64,000 nucleotides of DNA from Crotalaria pallida (GCA_037953625.1 CM075652.1:148118597-148182596); one strand, 5' to 3'. Shown: positions 11,401-22,248, numbered from the stretch's first letter. Translations and numbers: made by a program. Notes: generated by a model not told the origin, from the sequence alone.

Positions 11401-12549
11401 GTGTGCAAATTAAAGAAATCAATATATGGACTTAAACAAGCATCCCGCCAATGGTATTTAAAGTTCAATAATACCGTTGTTTCTTTTGGTTTTAAGGAAA
11501 ACACCGTTGACCGGTGTATATACCTGAAGGTTAGTGGGAGCAAGCTTATTTTTTTGGTTTTATATGTTGATGATATCTTGCTTGCAACTAATGATCTTGG
11601 TCTTTTACACGAGACTAAGGAATTTCTTTCTAGTAATTTTGAAATGAAAGATATGAGTGAGGCATCCTATGTGATAGGAATAGAAATATTCCGGAACAGG
11701 TCACAAGGATTGTTAGGACTGTCTCAGAAAGCATATATTAATAAAGTACTAGGAAGATTTCACATGGAAAAATGTTCAGCATCACCCGTTCCAATTCAGA
11801 AAGGAGATAAGTTTAGTCTCATGCAATGTCCTAAAAGTGATTTGGAACGGAAACAGATGGAAGCAATTCCGTATGCATCTGTAGTTGGGAGTATTATGTA
11901 TGCTCAGACTTGTACTCGACCAGACATAAGCTTTGCAGCTGGAATGCTAGGGAGATACCAAAGTAATCCCGGATTAGATCATTGGAAAGCTGCAAAGAAG
12001 GTTCTGAGATATCTGCAGGGAACAAAAGAACACATGCTTACGTATAGAAGGTCTGATCACCTTGAGGTGATTGGGTATTCAGATTCAGACTTTGCTGGAT
12101 GTGTGGATACAAGGAAATCCACTCACGGCTATGTATTTCTTTTAGCCGGAGGAGCAGTCTCATGGAAGAGTGCGAAAGAATCAGTTGTTGCCACGTCTAC
12201 CATGGAAGCTGAATTTGTAGCTTGTTTTGAGGCTACAGTGCACGCTAATTGGCTGCGGAATTTTACTTCGGGGCTTAGAATAGTCGACAGCATTGCTAGG
12301 CCGCTGAAAATTTATTGTGATAATTCTGCAGCAGTCTTCTTTTCTAAGAACGACAAGTACTCCAAAGGTGCTAAGCATATGGAAGTGAAGTACTTTGGCG
12401 TGAAAGAAGATGTTCAGAAACAAAGAGTGTCAATAGAACATATTAGCACAAATCTTATGGTAGCTGACCCATTAACAAAAGGGTTACCGCCTAAGGCATT
12501 TAGTGAACATGTTGAAAGTATGGGCATTATTGTTATTAAGGATTATTGA
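8482..12549 (+). CDS. Copia gag-pol polyprotein, intact
   Basis: 1355 codons without interruption. In order: Gag (about 1-240); CCHC zinc knuckle C246, C249, H254, C259; aspartic protease D293-S-G; pre-integrase zinc-binding region with LWHKRLGH near 433; integrase catalytic triad read as D495, D558, E603; reverse transcriptase with D943 in QMDVKTAFLNG and YVDD at 1028-1031; RNase H with D1201/D1203 and MEAE near 1241-1244. The domain order protease-integrase-RT-RNase H defines Ty1/Copia. Function: capsid plus the enzymes that copy and integrate the element. The start chosen is the first ATG of the frame, which gives a normal Copia Gag N terminus (VPVFNGLNFSEWS). No key catalytic residue is missing, and with identical LTRs the element is a candidate for recent or present activity. 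The lineage within Copia is not assigned. Confidence 0.96.
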   Translation: MQTNVTSVPVFNGLNFSEWSDQIQFHLGFMDLDLAIQAEEPAAITDASSEEEIAYQKAWERSNRLSLIFMKMTVADNIKTSLPKTESAKEFMGFVGERSQTADKSLAGTLMSTLTTMKFDGSRTMHEHVSDMINIAARLKILGMAVNENFLVQFVLNSLPSEYGPFQMNYNTMKDKWNVHELHSTLVQEETRLKNLGSHSVHYVSNQGHQGAGKNYVKKHDKGKGPLKVNEASAKIQKKGPRDDKCRFCGKSGHFQKNCPKRKNWFEKKGKLNAYVCYESNLTEVPRNTWWIDSGCTTHVSNTMQGFHSIQTINPNEKFVFMGNRVKAPVEAVGTYRLILDTGHHLDLFETLYVPSLSRNLISLSRLDATGYSFNFGSGCFSLFKHNHLIGTGFLCDGLYKLKLDNLYAESVLTLHHTIGTKRSLVDERSANLWHKRLGHISKVRMERLVKNEVLPDLDFTDLRICVDCIKGKLTKHRKKGATRSNQLLEIVHTDICGPFDVNSFGKEKYFITFIDDFSRYGYIYLLYEKSQAVNALEIYLNEVERQLDRKVKIVRSDRGGEYYGRYDETGQHPGPFAKLLEKRGICAQYTMPGTPEQNGVSEMRNRTLLDMVRSMISHSSLPIFLWMYALKTAMYLLNRVPSKAVPKTPFELWTGRKPSLRHLHVWGCPAEVRVYNPQEKKLDARTISGYFIGYPEKSKGYRFYCPNHSLRIVETGNARFIENDEISGSTLPQDGSVSCPQNVEIKEVRVQVPVARPSSSIINVPLIVAPDNNLEEQQINEPAIHNEPIVEEPQEIVLRRSQRARKSAISNDFVVYLQELESDLSIENNDPVSFSQAVSCNNSDKWLDAMKEELKSMEHNVVWVLVELPEGCKRVGCKWVYKTKRDSHGNLERYKARLVAKGYTQKNGIDYNETFSPVSRKDSFRIIMALVAHYDLELHQMDVKTAFLNGDLEENVYMDQPEGFLVEGKEHMVCKLKKSIYGLKQASRQWYLKFNNTVVSFGFKENTVDRCIYLKVSGSKLIFLVLYVDDILLATNDLGLLHETKEFLSSNFEMKDMSEASYVIGIEIFRNRSQGLLGLSQKAYINKVLGRFHMEKCSASPVPIQKGDKFSLMQCPKSDLERKQMEAIPYASVVGSIMYAQTCTRPDISFAAGMLGRYQSNPGLDHWKAAKKVLRYLQGTKEHMLTYRRSDHLEVIGYSDSDFAGCVDTRKSTHGYVFLLAGGAVSWKSAKESVVATSTMEAEFVACFEATVHANWLRNFTSGLRIVDSIARPLKIYCDNSAAVFFSKNDKYSKGAKHMEVKYFGVKEDVQKQRVSIEHISTNLMVADPLTKGLPPKAFSEHVESMGIIVIKDY

Positions 12550-12951
12550 ATTTGATGTTAACATCCTTTATTATTATCATGTAATTGACACTCTGAGCTC
12601 ATTTTATGATATATGTTTCTGATTACCTGTTTTCTAGAACAGCATGCATTATTGTGTTAGAGTAATGTAAACAGGTATTGTCTTGAACAAAGACATTATG
12701 GACCAATTATATATTTCCCAATTATAGATCAGGTTATGGAAAAGACTACTTTGTGGTACATGGAAGGAACTATGTCGAATAAATGACATACAACCGCTAT
12801 GACCCGAATTAGTTCCTATCTTTAACTATGATTAATCGAGTATCTAATTATAGAATGATTTAGTTATATAAATGCGCATTAATTGTTTGTTTAATTATTT
12901 TGTTTATTAAACCATAATGTTGAATTATGTCACATGAGCCAAGTGGGAGAA

Positions 12952-13403
12952 TGTAAGATTTTATATCTTAGTATGTCTCATGTGATGTGCATGTGACATG
13001 TATTGAATTGTGTTTAGTAAATAATTAATTAAATCTTAATGGGCTAAATCATATTTAGATAATAAGGGGATTGTTTCTAAAGGCCCATTAGCTTGATGGA
13101 AGCCAATGGATAAGAGATAAGGGTTTTACCTATTTATGAGAAACAGGTCCTGTTCCTGGCTATAACATATTCTCTCTTCTACCATCACATAACGATACAG
13201 AAAGAATAGTAGAGAAGGCAAAGGAATAGAAACCTTGTTTCCTGGCTTTTGGTCAAAGGACGTTGGAGATCTCTCTCAAGTATAGCAATGGATAGAGGTT
13301 AGTAATTATATTCTCTTATCATCTCTATAACACGTGAAAATCATGTAATTTCAAGATCCCTATTGTTGTAGTTGTAATGAATAAATTAAAACTACAACTT
13401 ACA
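12952..13403 (+). repeat. 3' LTR of the intact Copia element
   Basis: Preceded by the polypurine tract AAGTGGGAGAA and matching the 5' LTR base for base as far as I can read. Confidence 0.95.
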
Positions 13404-15062
13404 ACAGCAGCAATAAGAAATGAACCATTATATTTTGTGAGAATATTAAGTGCATTTGATAGACCCAAAGTACAACGACGGTTTCGGATTTGCGTGTTGA
13501 TGAGGAGAAGAGTAGCAATGGCCAAGGAATGATGGAGGTAAAGGGAGTGACGTTGGTAGCTTGGTATAGAAGATCTTGTCTCAAAAAATTGTCACATACA
13601 CCTTCGATTTTACTCTTAATTATTCTGATATACACAAAATTATGATTGGTAGATCAGCAATGTGACTAAATATTTGAAGTGTCAATAATTTAACCATTTA
13701 ACAATTATATTTTCCTTAATTGTCATTACCTTAAGTATCCGTTTGAAGCGCTTCCAATTCCAATTCATTCAGAATTCGAATTGAGTTCGAATTGTAATAC
13801 ATTTTATGTTTTGATTATATAAAAAATTAGAATGTGAAATTGAAATTTCAAATTTAATTTTTAAGTCCATTATTTAGACAAAATTAAAGATGTAAAATTC
13901 AAAAAAATTAAATTAATTATATTTCATTGTTTGTGTCTCACGTTGTCATCTTTATGTGCGTCGTCGCAACAACGTTTTATGTGTGTCACGTTTATGTCAT
14001 GGAGACATTGGAGTGGGTTTTTTTTACCTAGAACCATATATATTTTAATGGTGATGGATAATAGAGGTGAGGGGGAAAAAAGTTATGAAGATGAGGAGAT
14101 TCTTAAAGTGAATCGGAGAAGGGGGGAAGAAGAAACATTGATGTGGACTAGGACGACAAAAAAACCTAATTGACTAGGCCTACTTGCACAATCCTGATAA
14201 ATAAATGGGTTAAACTCTCAAAATATGACCCAAATACAACTCAGGCCCATAAGCTGTCGGGCTTCAGACTGATCCCTTAATGTCACCCAAATGTCTTGTA
14301 CGATATAGTTAAAAAGGTGTCCCGCTACCGAGTTTAACTAGATATTTTTTGGCCTAAAATACATCCGGACCTTTTTGGCACAACTCGATCATGGGCCGAA
14401 CCCGACCGGGTACTTGAATTGCCATTTGTACGAGGAAATGGTGGAGAGATATTATATTTTAATTTGTTTTTAAACTCATGATATTCAATCCTATAAAGTA
14501 TGTAATTGTAATTTCGAAGTTTAGGGATAGGAATTGATGACTTTCTTAATTTTCAGTTATAATCTAATTCCATGGATTTGGGTTTGGAACTGTGATTCAA
14601 ATTCCAAATCCAAAACTCAATTCCAATTTCAACCCTCAATTTCACGTGCCAGACGGATCCTATACCTCTTGTTTAGATAATGAGATTTTGTTATTATTAA
14701 CTTTAAGAGTTCAGGTTATAAAATTTAGTATTAAATATCAAATTGGTTCATATAAAAATATTGACAGAATTTTTTAAAATTATATCCTACATTTTTTTTA
14801 TGTTTTTTCATTTCGTTTTAATCTTGGTTCCCGCCATCAATTTTGGATGAAAAATATTGAAGTGACGTGACATGATAGGAACCAAAAACCAAAATGAAAC
14901 TAAAAAGGAGAGGTACCAAAACCAAAAATATTAAACATAAAGACTAGTTTAAAAAAAATAATATTTATAAAAACCATTTGATATTTAAACCTAAAATTTA
15001 AAATTTTAATTCTAGTCAACAACTGTCAACTCAATTGACAAGGATAAAGCTTATAGTTGAGA
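13404..15062. other. Non-coding AT-rich DNA
   Basis: The Copia element split a sequence whose halves end at 7015 and resume at 13404. Short minus-strand frames exist on both sides (6796-7005 and 13325-13525) but match nothing I know. The remainder has no recognisable gene; short inverted AT-rich stretches near 13750-13800 and 14570-14640 share 'ttccaattccaattca'-like words. Confidence 0.45.
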
Positions 15063-15237
15063 TGTCTTCGTCGCAATAGCTGAACAAATAAATAATGCAA
15101 TTATTCATACACATAATTGAAAGGGACCACTAAATTTGTTTTTTTTTTATACGCGGGGACCCGTAAATTTAATTCGATAAAGAAAACCCAAAACATTAGA
15201 AAGGATGGTAAGAGTGGTGGTTCTTTATCTCAATTTT

Positions 15238-15707
15238 TGAGGCATGAATACTTTAAAATAAGTTACGTATCTGTATTCAGTATATATTAGGTATTGATAA
15301 ATGTATGGCATTTTTCAGTATGTATCAATTTATTATTATTTTAGTTTTAAGTTGGGTATACATATTATTATATTGGGTATACATATCAGGTATATAACTA
15401 CATTTTAATTATGTATCATTCTAAAACTATGTCATACTTGTCTAAAAACTATGTAATATTAAATTTAACTTGCATAATTAATATCTTGTCATTATATCTC
15501 AATAAATTTTGAGCATCAATTTCTCATTCGAATATACTTTATCATATATCAGTATCAATATTATTTGTTTGTATATTTTTTTATTTATATTTAGCTATTG
15601 ATTTTGAATTTATAATATCATATATATCCCCCAATTTTTTAAAAAATGACATACCGCATACCCATACCTATATCTGGTTCCGATACCATACCGGTATCAA
15701 TGCGATA
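15238..15707. mobile_element. Insertion in block S copy 1 with 12-bp direct repeats
   Basis: The 470-bp segment is absent from the other block S copies and is flanked by TATCTCAATTTT at 15226-15237 and 15708-15719. It has no A tail and no convincing inverted ends (right end ...accggtatcaatgcgata), so its class is unknown. Confidence 0.6.
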
Positions 15708-15969
15708 TATCTCAATTTTCCTTTTCCTCCTTCCTATCTTGAGAATAAGAATAAAAATATATTGGAAAAACATATTTATTATTTTTAAAAGTTTTAAAAA
15801 AAATCCAATATAAAAATATTATTTTTTATTTTTAGAAATTGAGGTTAAAATATTATTATTAATAATAATAATAATAATAATAATAAAATTTAATGTTGTG
15901 GTCCTGGATGTATGCTAATTTGGCGTCTAGCTAGGACTCTACCGAAAACGTGCACATACAAAAAATAGT

Positions 15970-16240
15970 ACTCCATCTTGTCTTAATGATAAGAAAAATT
16001 AATTTTATATTTGTTAAAAATATTAGTTGAGTCTAAATAATTTTTCAAATTAATAAAAAAAATTACTTTAAAAATGTAACAATAAGAATAAAAATAAATA
16101 AATTAAGACAACCTCTTTAAAAAAAATATTTTAAAATTAATTGTATTTAGTAGTATAGAATTAGTTCATCTTTTTTTTTTTACATTCCAGACTACTAATA
16201 ACATGTTTTTTTTTTCTTATAATCAACATTGGAGGAAGTA
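15970..16240. mobile_element. MITE, family F
   Basis: TA-bounded, left end CTCCATCTTGTCTTAATGAT, right end TTATAATCAACATTGGAGGA plus AG. Family F copies end all four block S copies, so its insertion predates the block's duplication. Confidence 0.75.
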
Positions 16241-16639
16241 TGATCTTAATAAAAAGAATTTTCTTACTCTCAAATCTCAATCCTGATAAGAGGTTTTGTA
16301 AAATATATTTACATTGAAAATTTAAACATTTTAAACTTAGAACATTGCAATTCTATGTTTCCAATATTTTTTTAAAAAAATTTTAGTCCTTTTTTTTTTG
16401 ATGATCCATCTCCCAATTTTTAAATATCAACCATTGATTTTGGGCAAAATGGAATGAATGGCTGAGAAAGAGAGAGTGCCCATGGATGATCAGGTTTGGT
16501 TGTTCAAAAAGTCCTTCTGCACTATTGTCCTTCTAGGCTTCTAGTGCTGGGTGCCTTTAACAAATTAAATTATTTGCTAAATCCATTTAAGGGATTTTTT
16601 TTAAAAAAAAATATACTTGAAGGCACTTCTTAAAAGTAC

Positions 16640-17117
16640 ACATCACTTTACTCATTTTTATTTATTTGTCCTATTTTAAATAAAATACATTCTTTAAAAA
16701 ATTTAATTATTACTTATAGTTTCAATACATTAATTATGCTTTTTTCTATTATACATTTTCTCTATTTATAATCATTAATTTTTCTCTCATCAAGACTTAT
16801 TAAATAGGAATAAATGCAAATAATATTAGTAAAGACACTTTTTAAAAGTTAACACTATACTCTCTCCAATTTTATGAGTATATAATTATTTTGGAATTTT
16901 TATTTTAATCATATTTATAAAACTCAAATTTAATTTTAACATCATTTAATTACTACTTTTCACAAATATATTTATTTACTCAATAATTTTTAGAATCCCA
17001 ATAATAATTATAATGCTAGTTTTGAAAAAATTTATCAAATTTTGAATGTTCCTGACAAATTTAACTACTCTTAAGAGTCTTAAAAAACAACTATTCAAGT
17101 GTTTTTCCCCTCATTTT
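16640..17117. mobile_element. Degenerate MITE remnants (families D and A)
   Basis: 16640-16845 matches the family D interior (tttcaatacattaattatgc... cattaatttttctc) and 16858-17117 matches family A (cacaaatatatttattta ... aataataattataatgctag). Both lack clean right ends. Confidence 0.55.
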
Positions 17118-17120
17118 TGT

Positions 17121-17413
17121 GAGTTTTACTTTTTGAACTCCTTTGTTTACTCACGGACCTCCATTTTTTCGGTCTTACATAAGGCGGAAGTACATTTTTC
17201 CGCCTTATACAAGACGGTAGTGTAAAATTATCATATTTTTTCCGCCTTATACAAAACGGACGTGCAAAATTACCATTTTTCCGCCTCTAGGCGGAAAAAA
17301 CTGATAATTTACACTACCGTCTTGTATAAGGCGGAAAAATGTACTACCGCCTTGTATAAGGCGAAAAAAAATGGAAGCCGATGAGTAAAAAAATGGGTCA
17401 ATAAGTAAAACTC
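17121..17413. mobile_element. Foldback MITE, Mutator-like ends
   Basis: Two arms that are near reverse complements: GAGTTTTACTTTTTGA... on the left and ...TAAGTAAAACTC on the right. The centre folds on the repeated word 'aaggcggaaaaatg'. It starts GAGTTTTA like the Mutator-like element at 43624-44737. No clear target duplication could be defined. Confidence 0.7.
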
Positions 17414-18554
17414 TTTGTTTTTCATTTGCAGAGACGTACCAAGTTTGGCGATGGAGGACACCACAAATTACTGTTACTGTTAATCAATTAAACACTAATA
17501 CAAGCACTAATTCTTGAGACTAAGACCCAAAAAGGAAATGATCAAATAATAATTAAACAATTAAAGCAGTATGTAAAGGGGCGGAAAGGAACAAAAAAAT
17601 TAAATTTTGCGACATGAGCACCTAAAAAAGGAATGGCACCACCACTGCACCTATGTTCATGTGTTTTACAACATGGAATAACATAGATCTGAAGGATTCA
17701 GCCTCGCAGACACCTTCGCCGACGCCGTCACTGACAATCGTCATCGCCGTTCTCATCGTTAACTTAGGAAGGATCCAGCCACGTTTATCTTCCAAAACCT
17801 AGGAAGGATCCACACCCTGCTATCAACACTTTTAACAAAGGGAAGATTTGATTATTTTATTTAGAAGAGGATTTTTTTGCAAATAGAAAAAATATAAGGT
17901 TAAAAAAAATAAATAATAAAATGAATAATTTACCTCTTTTATTCATACTGTACACCCTCCCATCACAAAGAAAAACTTAAACTTCCCATCATAGAATCAC
18001 CCTTCAATTTAATTTGTCTGATGCCAACAGTGAAAATTGCACTCAACGTTGAGTATCAATATTAAGTGTTATGTTCATATAAAAAAATTAATGAAATGTG
18101 AAGCATACAATATCACTATGTTTTTGATAGCTCTGGTTATGGTTTGATGAAAATGAAATTCGATTTGAGCTTTGGGAAGGAAGAAGAAAAAGTCTGATTA
18201 TTAAAAAATAAAAAAGACGAAGACTAAGTTAATATAACAAAAGATAAGTTGGTAAATTAATATGAGGTGTTAAAATTTGATTGAAAGGGACAGAATTTGG
18301 GATAGCAACTTTGGGATAGCAAATCCTCATTTAAAAAAAACAATTGTGAAACTCAGATACTACCTAATTTTGATAAAAGAAATAAAGTGAGATTAAACAA
18401 ACTCTAATAAATAAATTAATAAATAATTAAAGGTTACTACTTATCGAAAATCTAAACATATCATTGACTAGTAAATTTTATCATTTCAACTTTTATTCCT
18501 CATTAAAATCTACTTTCCTTTATACTCCTACAATTACTAGTTAGGTAATAAAAA
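17414..18554. other. Non-coding spacer
   Basis: A locally GC-richer stretch at 17695-17800 (ccttcgccgacgccgtcact) resembles decayed exon or UTR sequence, with a short duplicated phrase 'ctaggaaggatcca' (also 'cttaggaaggatcca'), but no product is recognisable. Confidence 0.4.
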
Positions 18555-18712
18555 TGATTTAGAGACCTATAAAATGTACCTGCAAATCAATCTACATCAT
18601 AAAAAGAGTTACACGTGTCACTTACCTACCATTGATTGGTTAACAAGTGACACATGTCACATTCTTATGATGTAGATTGATATGTAAGTTTATTTTGTAG
18701 GTCTCTATATCA
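18555..18712. mobile_element. Short palindromic MITE
   Basis: 158 bp with long inverted arms: TGATTTAGAGACCTATAAAA ... and the reverse complement of ATTTTGTAGGTCTCTATATCA at the other end; the arms continue through 'caaatcaatctacatcata'. The loop contains acacgtgtcactt and its near complement aagtgacacatgtc. No flanking duplication was resolved. Confidence 0.75.
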
Positions 18713-19356
18713 TCACTCGTAAGATAATTAATATTTATTTATGAGGAGAGATGTGTTTATATCAAACTAAATTATATCAATATGAACTATATGACGTTTA
18801 GATTATTTATGTGAAAGAGTATGAGAAAATTTAAACTTTATTGAATATATATTAAGAACAATATAAATAACGTGCTAAATAATTTTGAATTTTTATAATC
18901 TTTGATAAGGATGATCTACGAAGTAGAAACTACTAAAAAGCACTTAAAAAATACTAAAAATAAATATTATAAGTAATTACGCATGTAGTCGACGCGTGTA
19001 GTTAGAAACATAGCAGAGCTAAAATGAACTAGTGCCGGTCATATCATCTTATACAAGGAGAGTTTTAACCTATTCTCTCCTCCTCTAATTATAAGTAAAT
19101 TTAACTATTTTTATGCTTATTAAGGAGGTTAGTTGATTGTATTTAATTTTATCAAATTTATAAAAAGTGGAGGTATTTAGGAAAGTAGTATTGAAAATGA
19201 AACAAAAATTAAATAAGATCACAATTTTCTAGAGATGTTTTAGAAAAATGGTATTGAGAATGAAACAAAATTTAATAAAGTTGCTTAATTTTGCTTATAT
19301 TTTAAACCAAAAAATATATGTTTTTTGTTGTTTATGATTCAAGCCAGAGGGAATAC
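18713..19356. other. Non-coding spacer
   Basis: AT-rich. 19130-19320 contains a local partial duplication (gaaaatgaaacaaaaattaa and gagaatgaaacaaaatttaa). No gene seen. Confidence 0.4.
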
Positions 19357-19667
19357 CACTACAAGAAATTACGCGGACAGCTACGAAAAATTGCGTAGCA
19401 ATTCCGTTGCTCATCTCTAATAAACTAGTCTTAACAGTTGAATGGTAATGGAACCGCTACAAACGCGTGCGTAGCGTAAATTCAGTCGGCATTTTGCTAT
19501 CGAATAATACCGTAGCTATTCCAAAGCAAAATATAAAAAATTTGTAGCTAACCCATTGCAATATGGCAACATATTAATTACTCAATTTGAAGAAAAAAAT
19601 GTATTCTTCCTTAACTATTCTGCTAAAGAAAATTTCGTAGCTAATCCGTACTAGCATGTAGTTCGCA
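19357..19667. mobile_element. CACTA transposon end fragment
   Basis: Begins CACTACAAGAAATTACGCGG, the classical CACTA-superfamily terminus, followed by subterminal 'cgtagc' and 'gtagcta' repeats (aattgcgtagcaatt, accgtagctatt, tttgtagctaacc, ttcgtagctaatcc). It is interrupted by a hAT-like element at 19668; no opposite end was found. Confidence 0.65.
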
Positions 19668-19987
19668 TAGAGGTGGCAAATCGGGCTACCCGATCGGGTT
19701 CTGATCGGCCCGCTTCGGGCTCGGGCCAAGATCGGGCCGAGCTAAAAGGGCCCATATAAAATTTGGGCCAAAAACAATTTTATTAAACCCGGGAGTGGGT
19801 CATCTTTTTACACTAAATCGGACTTTTTTTAAGCGGGGCCGCCTGGATGTTTGACAGGTTTAGGCTTTAAAATTCGGGCTAAAAACGCTCGGGATCTATT
19901 TGGGCTACGTTTTAAGAGTCTAAGCCCGCTTTAAAATCGGGCTTATTCAAACAAGCCCGATCGGACTGGAATTTTTTGTCGGCTCTA
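19668..19987. mobile_element. hAT-like MITE inserted in the CACTA fragment
   Basis: Left end TAGAGGTGGCAAATCGGGC, right end ...GTCGGCTCTA. It is flanked by AGTTCGCA (19660-19667) and AGTTCACA (19988-19995), an 8-bp duplication with one change. The interior repeats 'cgggc' and 'gatcgg' words in both orientations, common in plant hAT MITEs. Confidence 0.72.
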
Positions 19988-20149
19988 AGTTCACACCAAT
20001 GCAAACGGCTCATCCCATGGTGAATACAGTATTTACTAAGAGTAATAAAAGCAAATTGACGGCCATGATTTCAGACCGGAAACCCAGATAAGTTGTTTCT
20101 ACTTGGGCTCAGGTACATGCTTTACACTATTATTATAGCCTTAAAAATT

Positions 20150-20660
20150 ATACCCTCGCTTTTATTTATTTGTCTTATTTAAAAAAAAACACACACATAC
20201 CCTTTAAAAAATATAATTATTACCTATGTTTTCAATATATTAATTATGTTTTTCCTTTCTATACCTTTTCTTTATTTATAATCATTAATGTTTTTTCACT
20301 ACTTACTTAAATCAGGAGCTATCGAATAAGAAAGAGTTAGCTTATAGATTTAGTTTTTTGTTTGATCTTAACAATTGGTCTAATGTTTGTTTACTTGATA
20401 GAATTAGAGCTGAAATTTAATTTTTTGGTAATCAGGTCAAGCTTCAACCCTACATATGTAGGTGGGGGTTATGATTTTGATTCTTTGTAAGTGTTTATTT
20501 TTTGGGTGTAGTAATAAGATTTTTCTTTTAAAAAAAAAAGAGCTATTGAATAGTGATAAATTTGAAAATATTATTTATTATACTCTTGAAATTTTCGAAA
20601 GGATAAATATAAATAAAAAAAATTCTCAAAAAAACAAAAAAGATAATAAGGAACAAAGGT
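20150..20660. mobile_element. Family D MITE split by a poly-A retroposon
   Basis: Family D sequence (ttcaatatattaattatg ... ttttcactacttacttaaa) is interrupted at 20329-20539 and resumes at 'gagctattgaatag'. Ends are degenerate. Confidence 0.6.
20329..20539 (+). mobile_element. Short retroposon (LINE 3' end or SINE) with A tail
   Basis: 211 bp ending in a run of A and flanked by GAGCTATCGAATA (20316-20328) and GAGCTATTGAATA (20540-20552), a 13-bp target duplication with one change. No box A or B was seen, so a 5'-truncated LINE tail is more likely than a SINE. Confidence 0.65.
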
Positions 20661-21381
20661 AATAATACTTTCGACAAGTAAAATTATAATTAGACATTGT
20701 TACTCACACGACTCTTAAATATTCATTCTAGTATTTATTGTATGTCATATTTAATTAATGAGTATTGCTTAACAAGTGCCTTTTCCTAGATTTGGAAAAA
20801 GGGTTCTATCCGTTGTTCACCAAAAAAAAAAAAAGGGTTCTCGTAACCTTAGATCTAAGGGCTGAGGATAAGCATTCAAAAATGAATGATTTTTCTTGAA
20901 AGTTGATGCATTGAAAAAATCAAAAGTTTAAAATTTTAATTTTTCAAAAAAACTTATTCATTTTAGGGTTTTTATCCTTAGCCTTAAGACCGAGGTTAAG
21001 AAATTCCTTAGAAAAAATATCATAAGTCCACCTTTTTTCTTCTCTTGAGAAGATAAAAAATCACACTTTCCAACATTTTCACACTGTATGTGGTTCTTTA
21101 ACAAGTGTCATATTCCTCTTAATTATATTACAAAAACCTATTGGGTGTAATTAAATTTTTCAAAACTTAAAAAAAAAATACTTTTTTGTTACAATTTTAT
21201 TCTCTTAAATTGTATTGAAAATTTCATAAATATATTGTTTCACATGAACAAATGACAAATAAGAGAAAAAATATTAAATATCTCCTAAAAATGCAAAGTA
21301 ACTTATAAATATAATATTGAAAATACATATCTAATGGCATTAGTTAATGAAAATGTGCCCTATGCAGTTTTATAAATATGA
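20661..21381. other. Non-coding spacer
   Basis: AT-rich, no gene recognised. 21336-21381 is repeated on the other side of the family G MITE (about 21622-21665: gcattaga... gttttataaatatgata). Confidence 0.4.
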
Positions 21382-21614
21382 TACTCCCTCCGTCTCATAA
21401 AATTAGTAAAAAAACATTGAAAAATTTTGTCCCAAATTTAAGTTAAAAAAGTTGAAATTGCATTGTATATTTTATGATTGGTCAATCCAGAAAATATGCA
21501 TTAAATACTTCTTTTGGTAAGTGGCTAATTTGGGGAGACAATGCATTAAAAACATGTTACCTTATTTTTGTTGAATTTTCATTAATTTACTAAATTTTTG
21601 GGACGGAGAGAGTA
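21382..21614. mobile_element. Stowaway-like MITE, family G
   Basis: 233 bp, TA-bounded, ends CTCCCTCCGTCTCATAAAAT and TTTTTGGGACGGAGAGAG. It sits between two direct copies of a short local repeat. Confidence 0.8.
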
Positions 21615-21730
21615 TTTACTAATGGCATTAGATCCCTATGTAGTTTTATAAATATGATATTTAATATTTAATATTTATAAATACATACAAAGTGTCATTA
21701 GTTAATGATATTGAAAATGTGAATATTTGA

Positions 21731-22193
21731 TACTCGCTCTGTACCTAATTATAAGACCTTATGATATTTTTATTTTGTCCCTATTTATAAGACTTCATAC
21801 CAATTTTCAATGATCACTAATTACTTTTTTTTCACAAACACCCCTATTTATTTAACACTTTTTAGATTACCAATAATATTAATAAGGGTAATTTTGAAAA
21901 TACACATCAAAAGTTCACATTTCCAATACAACTAACTAAATTAATCAATTTTCTTAATGGACGTGAAATCTCTCAAATGAGTCTTATAATTAGGGAATGA
22001 GGGAGTGTGTATTTTTAAAACTACTCTTATTAATAATATTAGGAATCTAAAAAGTGTTAAATAAATTAAATATGGATATTTGTGGAAAAAAGTAATTAAT
22101 TATTAGTGAAAGTTAGTATAAGAAGATCTTATAAATAGGGACAAAATAAAAGTCTCAAAATTGTCTTATATATATATATAAAAACTGAGAGTA
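21731..22193. mobile_element. Two family A MITEs in tail-to-tail inverted arrangement
   Basis: 21731-22017 reads in one orientation (tcgctctgtacctaattata ... tagggaatgagggag); 22018-22193 is the reverse complement of part of the same family (actcttattaataatattag ... ataaatagggacaaaataaa) ending GAGAGTA. The second copy is shortened. Confidence 0.7.
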
Positions 22194-22248
22194 CTTATTT
22201 TTTACAGGCACTCATATTTACTCTACATTTTTTGGAAAAAAAAATAAT

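Larger units (their letters stand above)
7016..13403 (+). mobile_element. Complete Copia LTR retrotransposon with identical LTRs
   Basis: A 6388-bp element: LTRs 7016-7467 and 12952-13403 (452 bp each, TG...CA), primer binding site 7470-7481, one gag-pol frame 8482-12549, and a polypurine tract at 12941-12951. Flanking 5-mers are ACGGC (7011-7015) and ACAGC (13404-13408), a target duplication with one change. Reading both LTRs side by side I found no difference, so insertion is very recent. A (TA)n run lies in the roughly 1-kb leader at about 7919-7940. Confidence 0.95.
15063..16245. repeat. Block S, copy 1 (orphan piece of the chitinase duplication)
   Basis: Starts near tcttcgtcgcaatagctg, contains 'gataaagaaaacccaaaaca', 'taatgttgtggtcctggatg' and 'aaaacgtgcacatac', and ends with a family F MITE. 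The same order of landmarks is found at 27826-32420, 52831-54475 and 58731-59560. Copies 2 and 4 lie upstream of chitinases 2 and 3; this one has no adjacent chitinase. A (TAA)n run lies at about 15857-15893. Confidence 0.75.

Noticed and set aside
20813..20845. Tiny insertion ending in an A run between two gggttct copies
   Set aside because: Too short to assign; the duplication could be chance.
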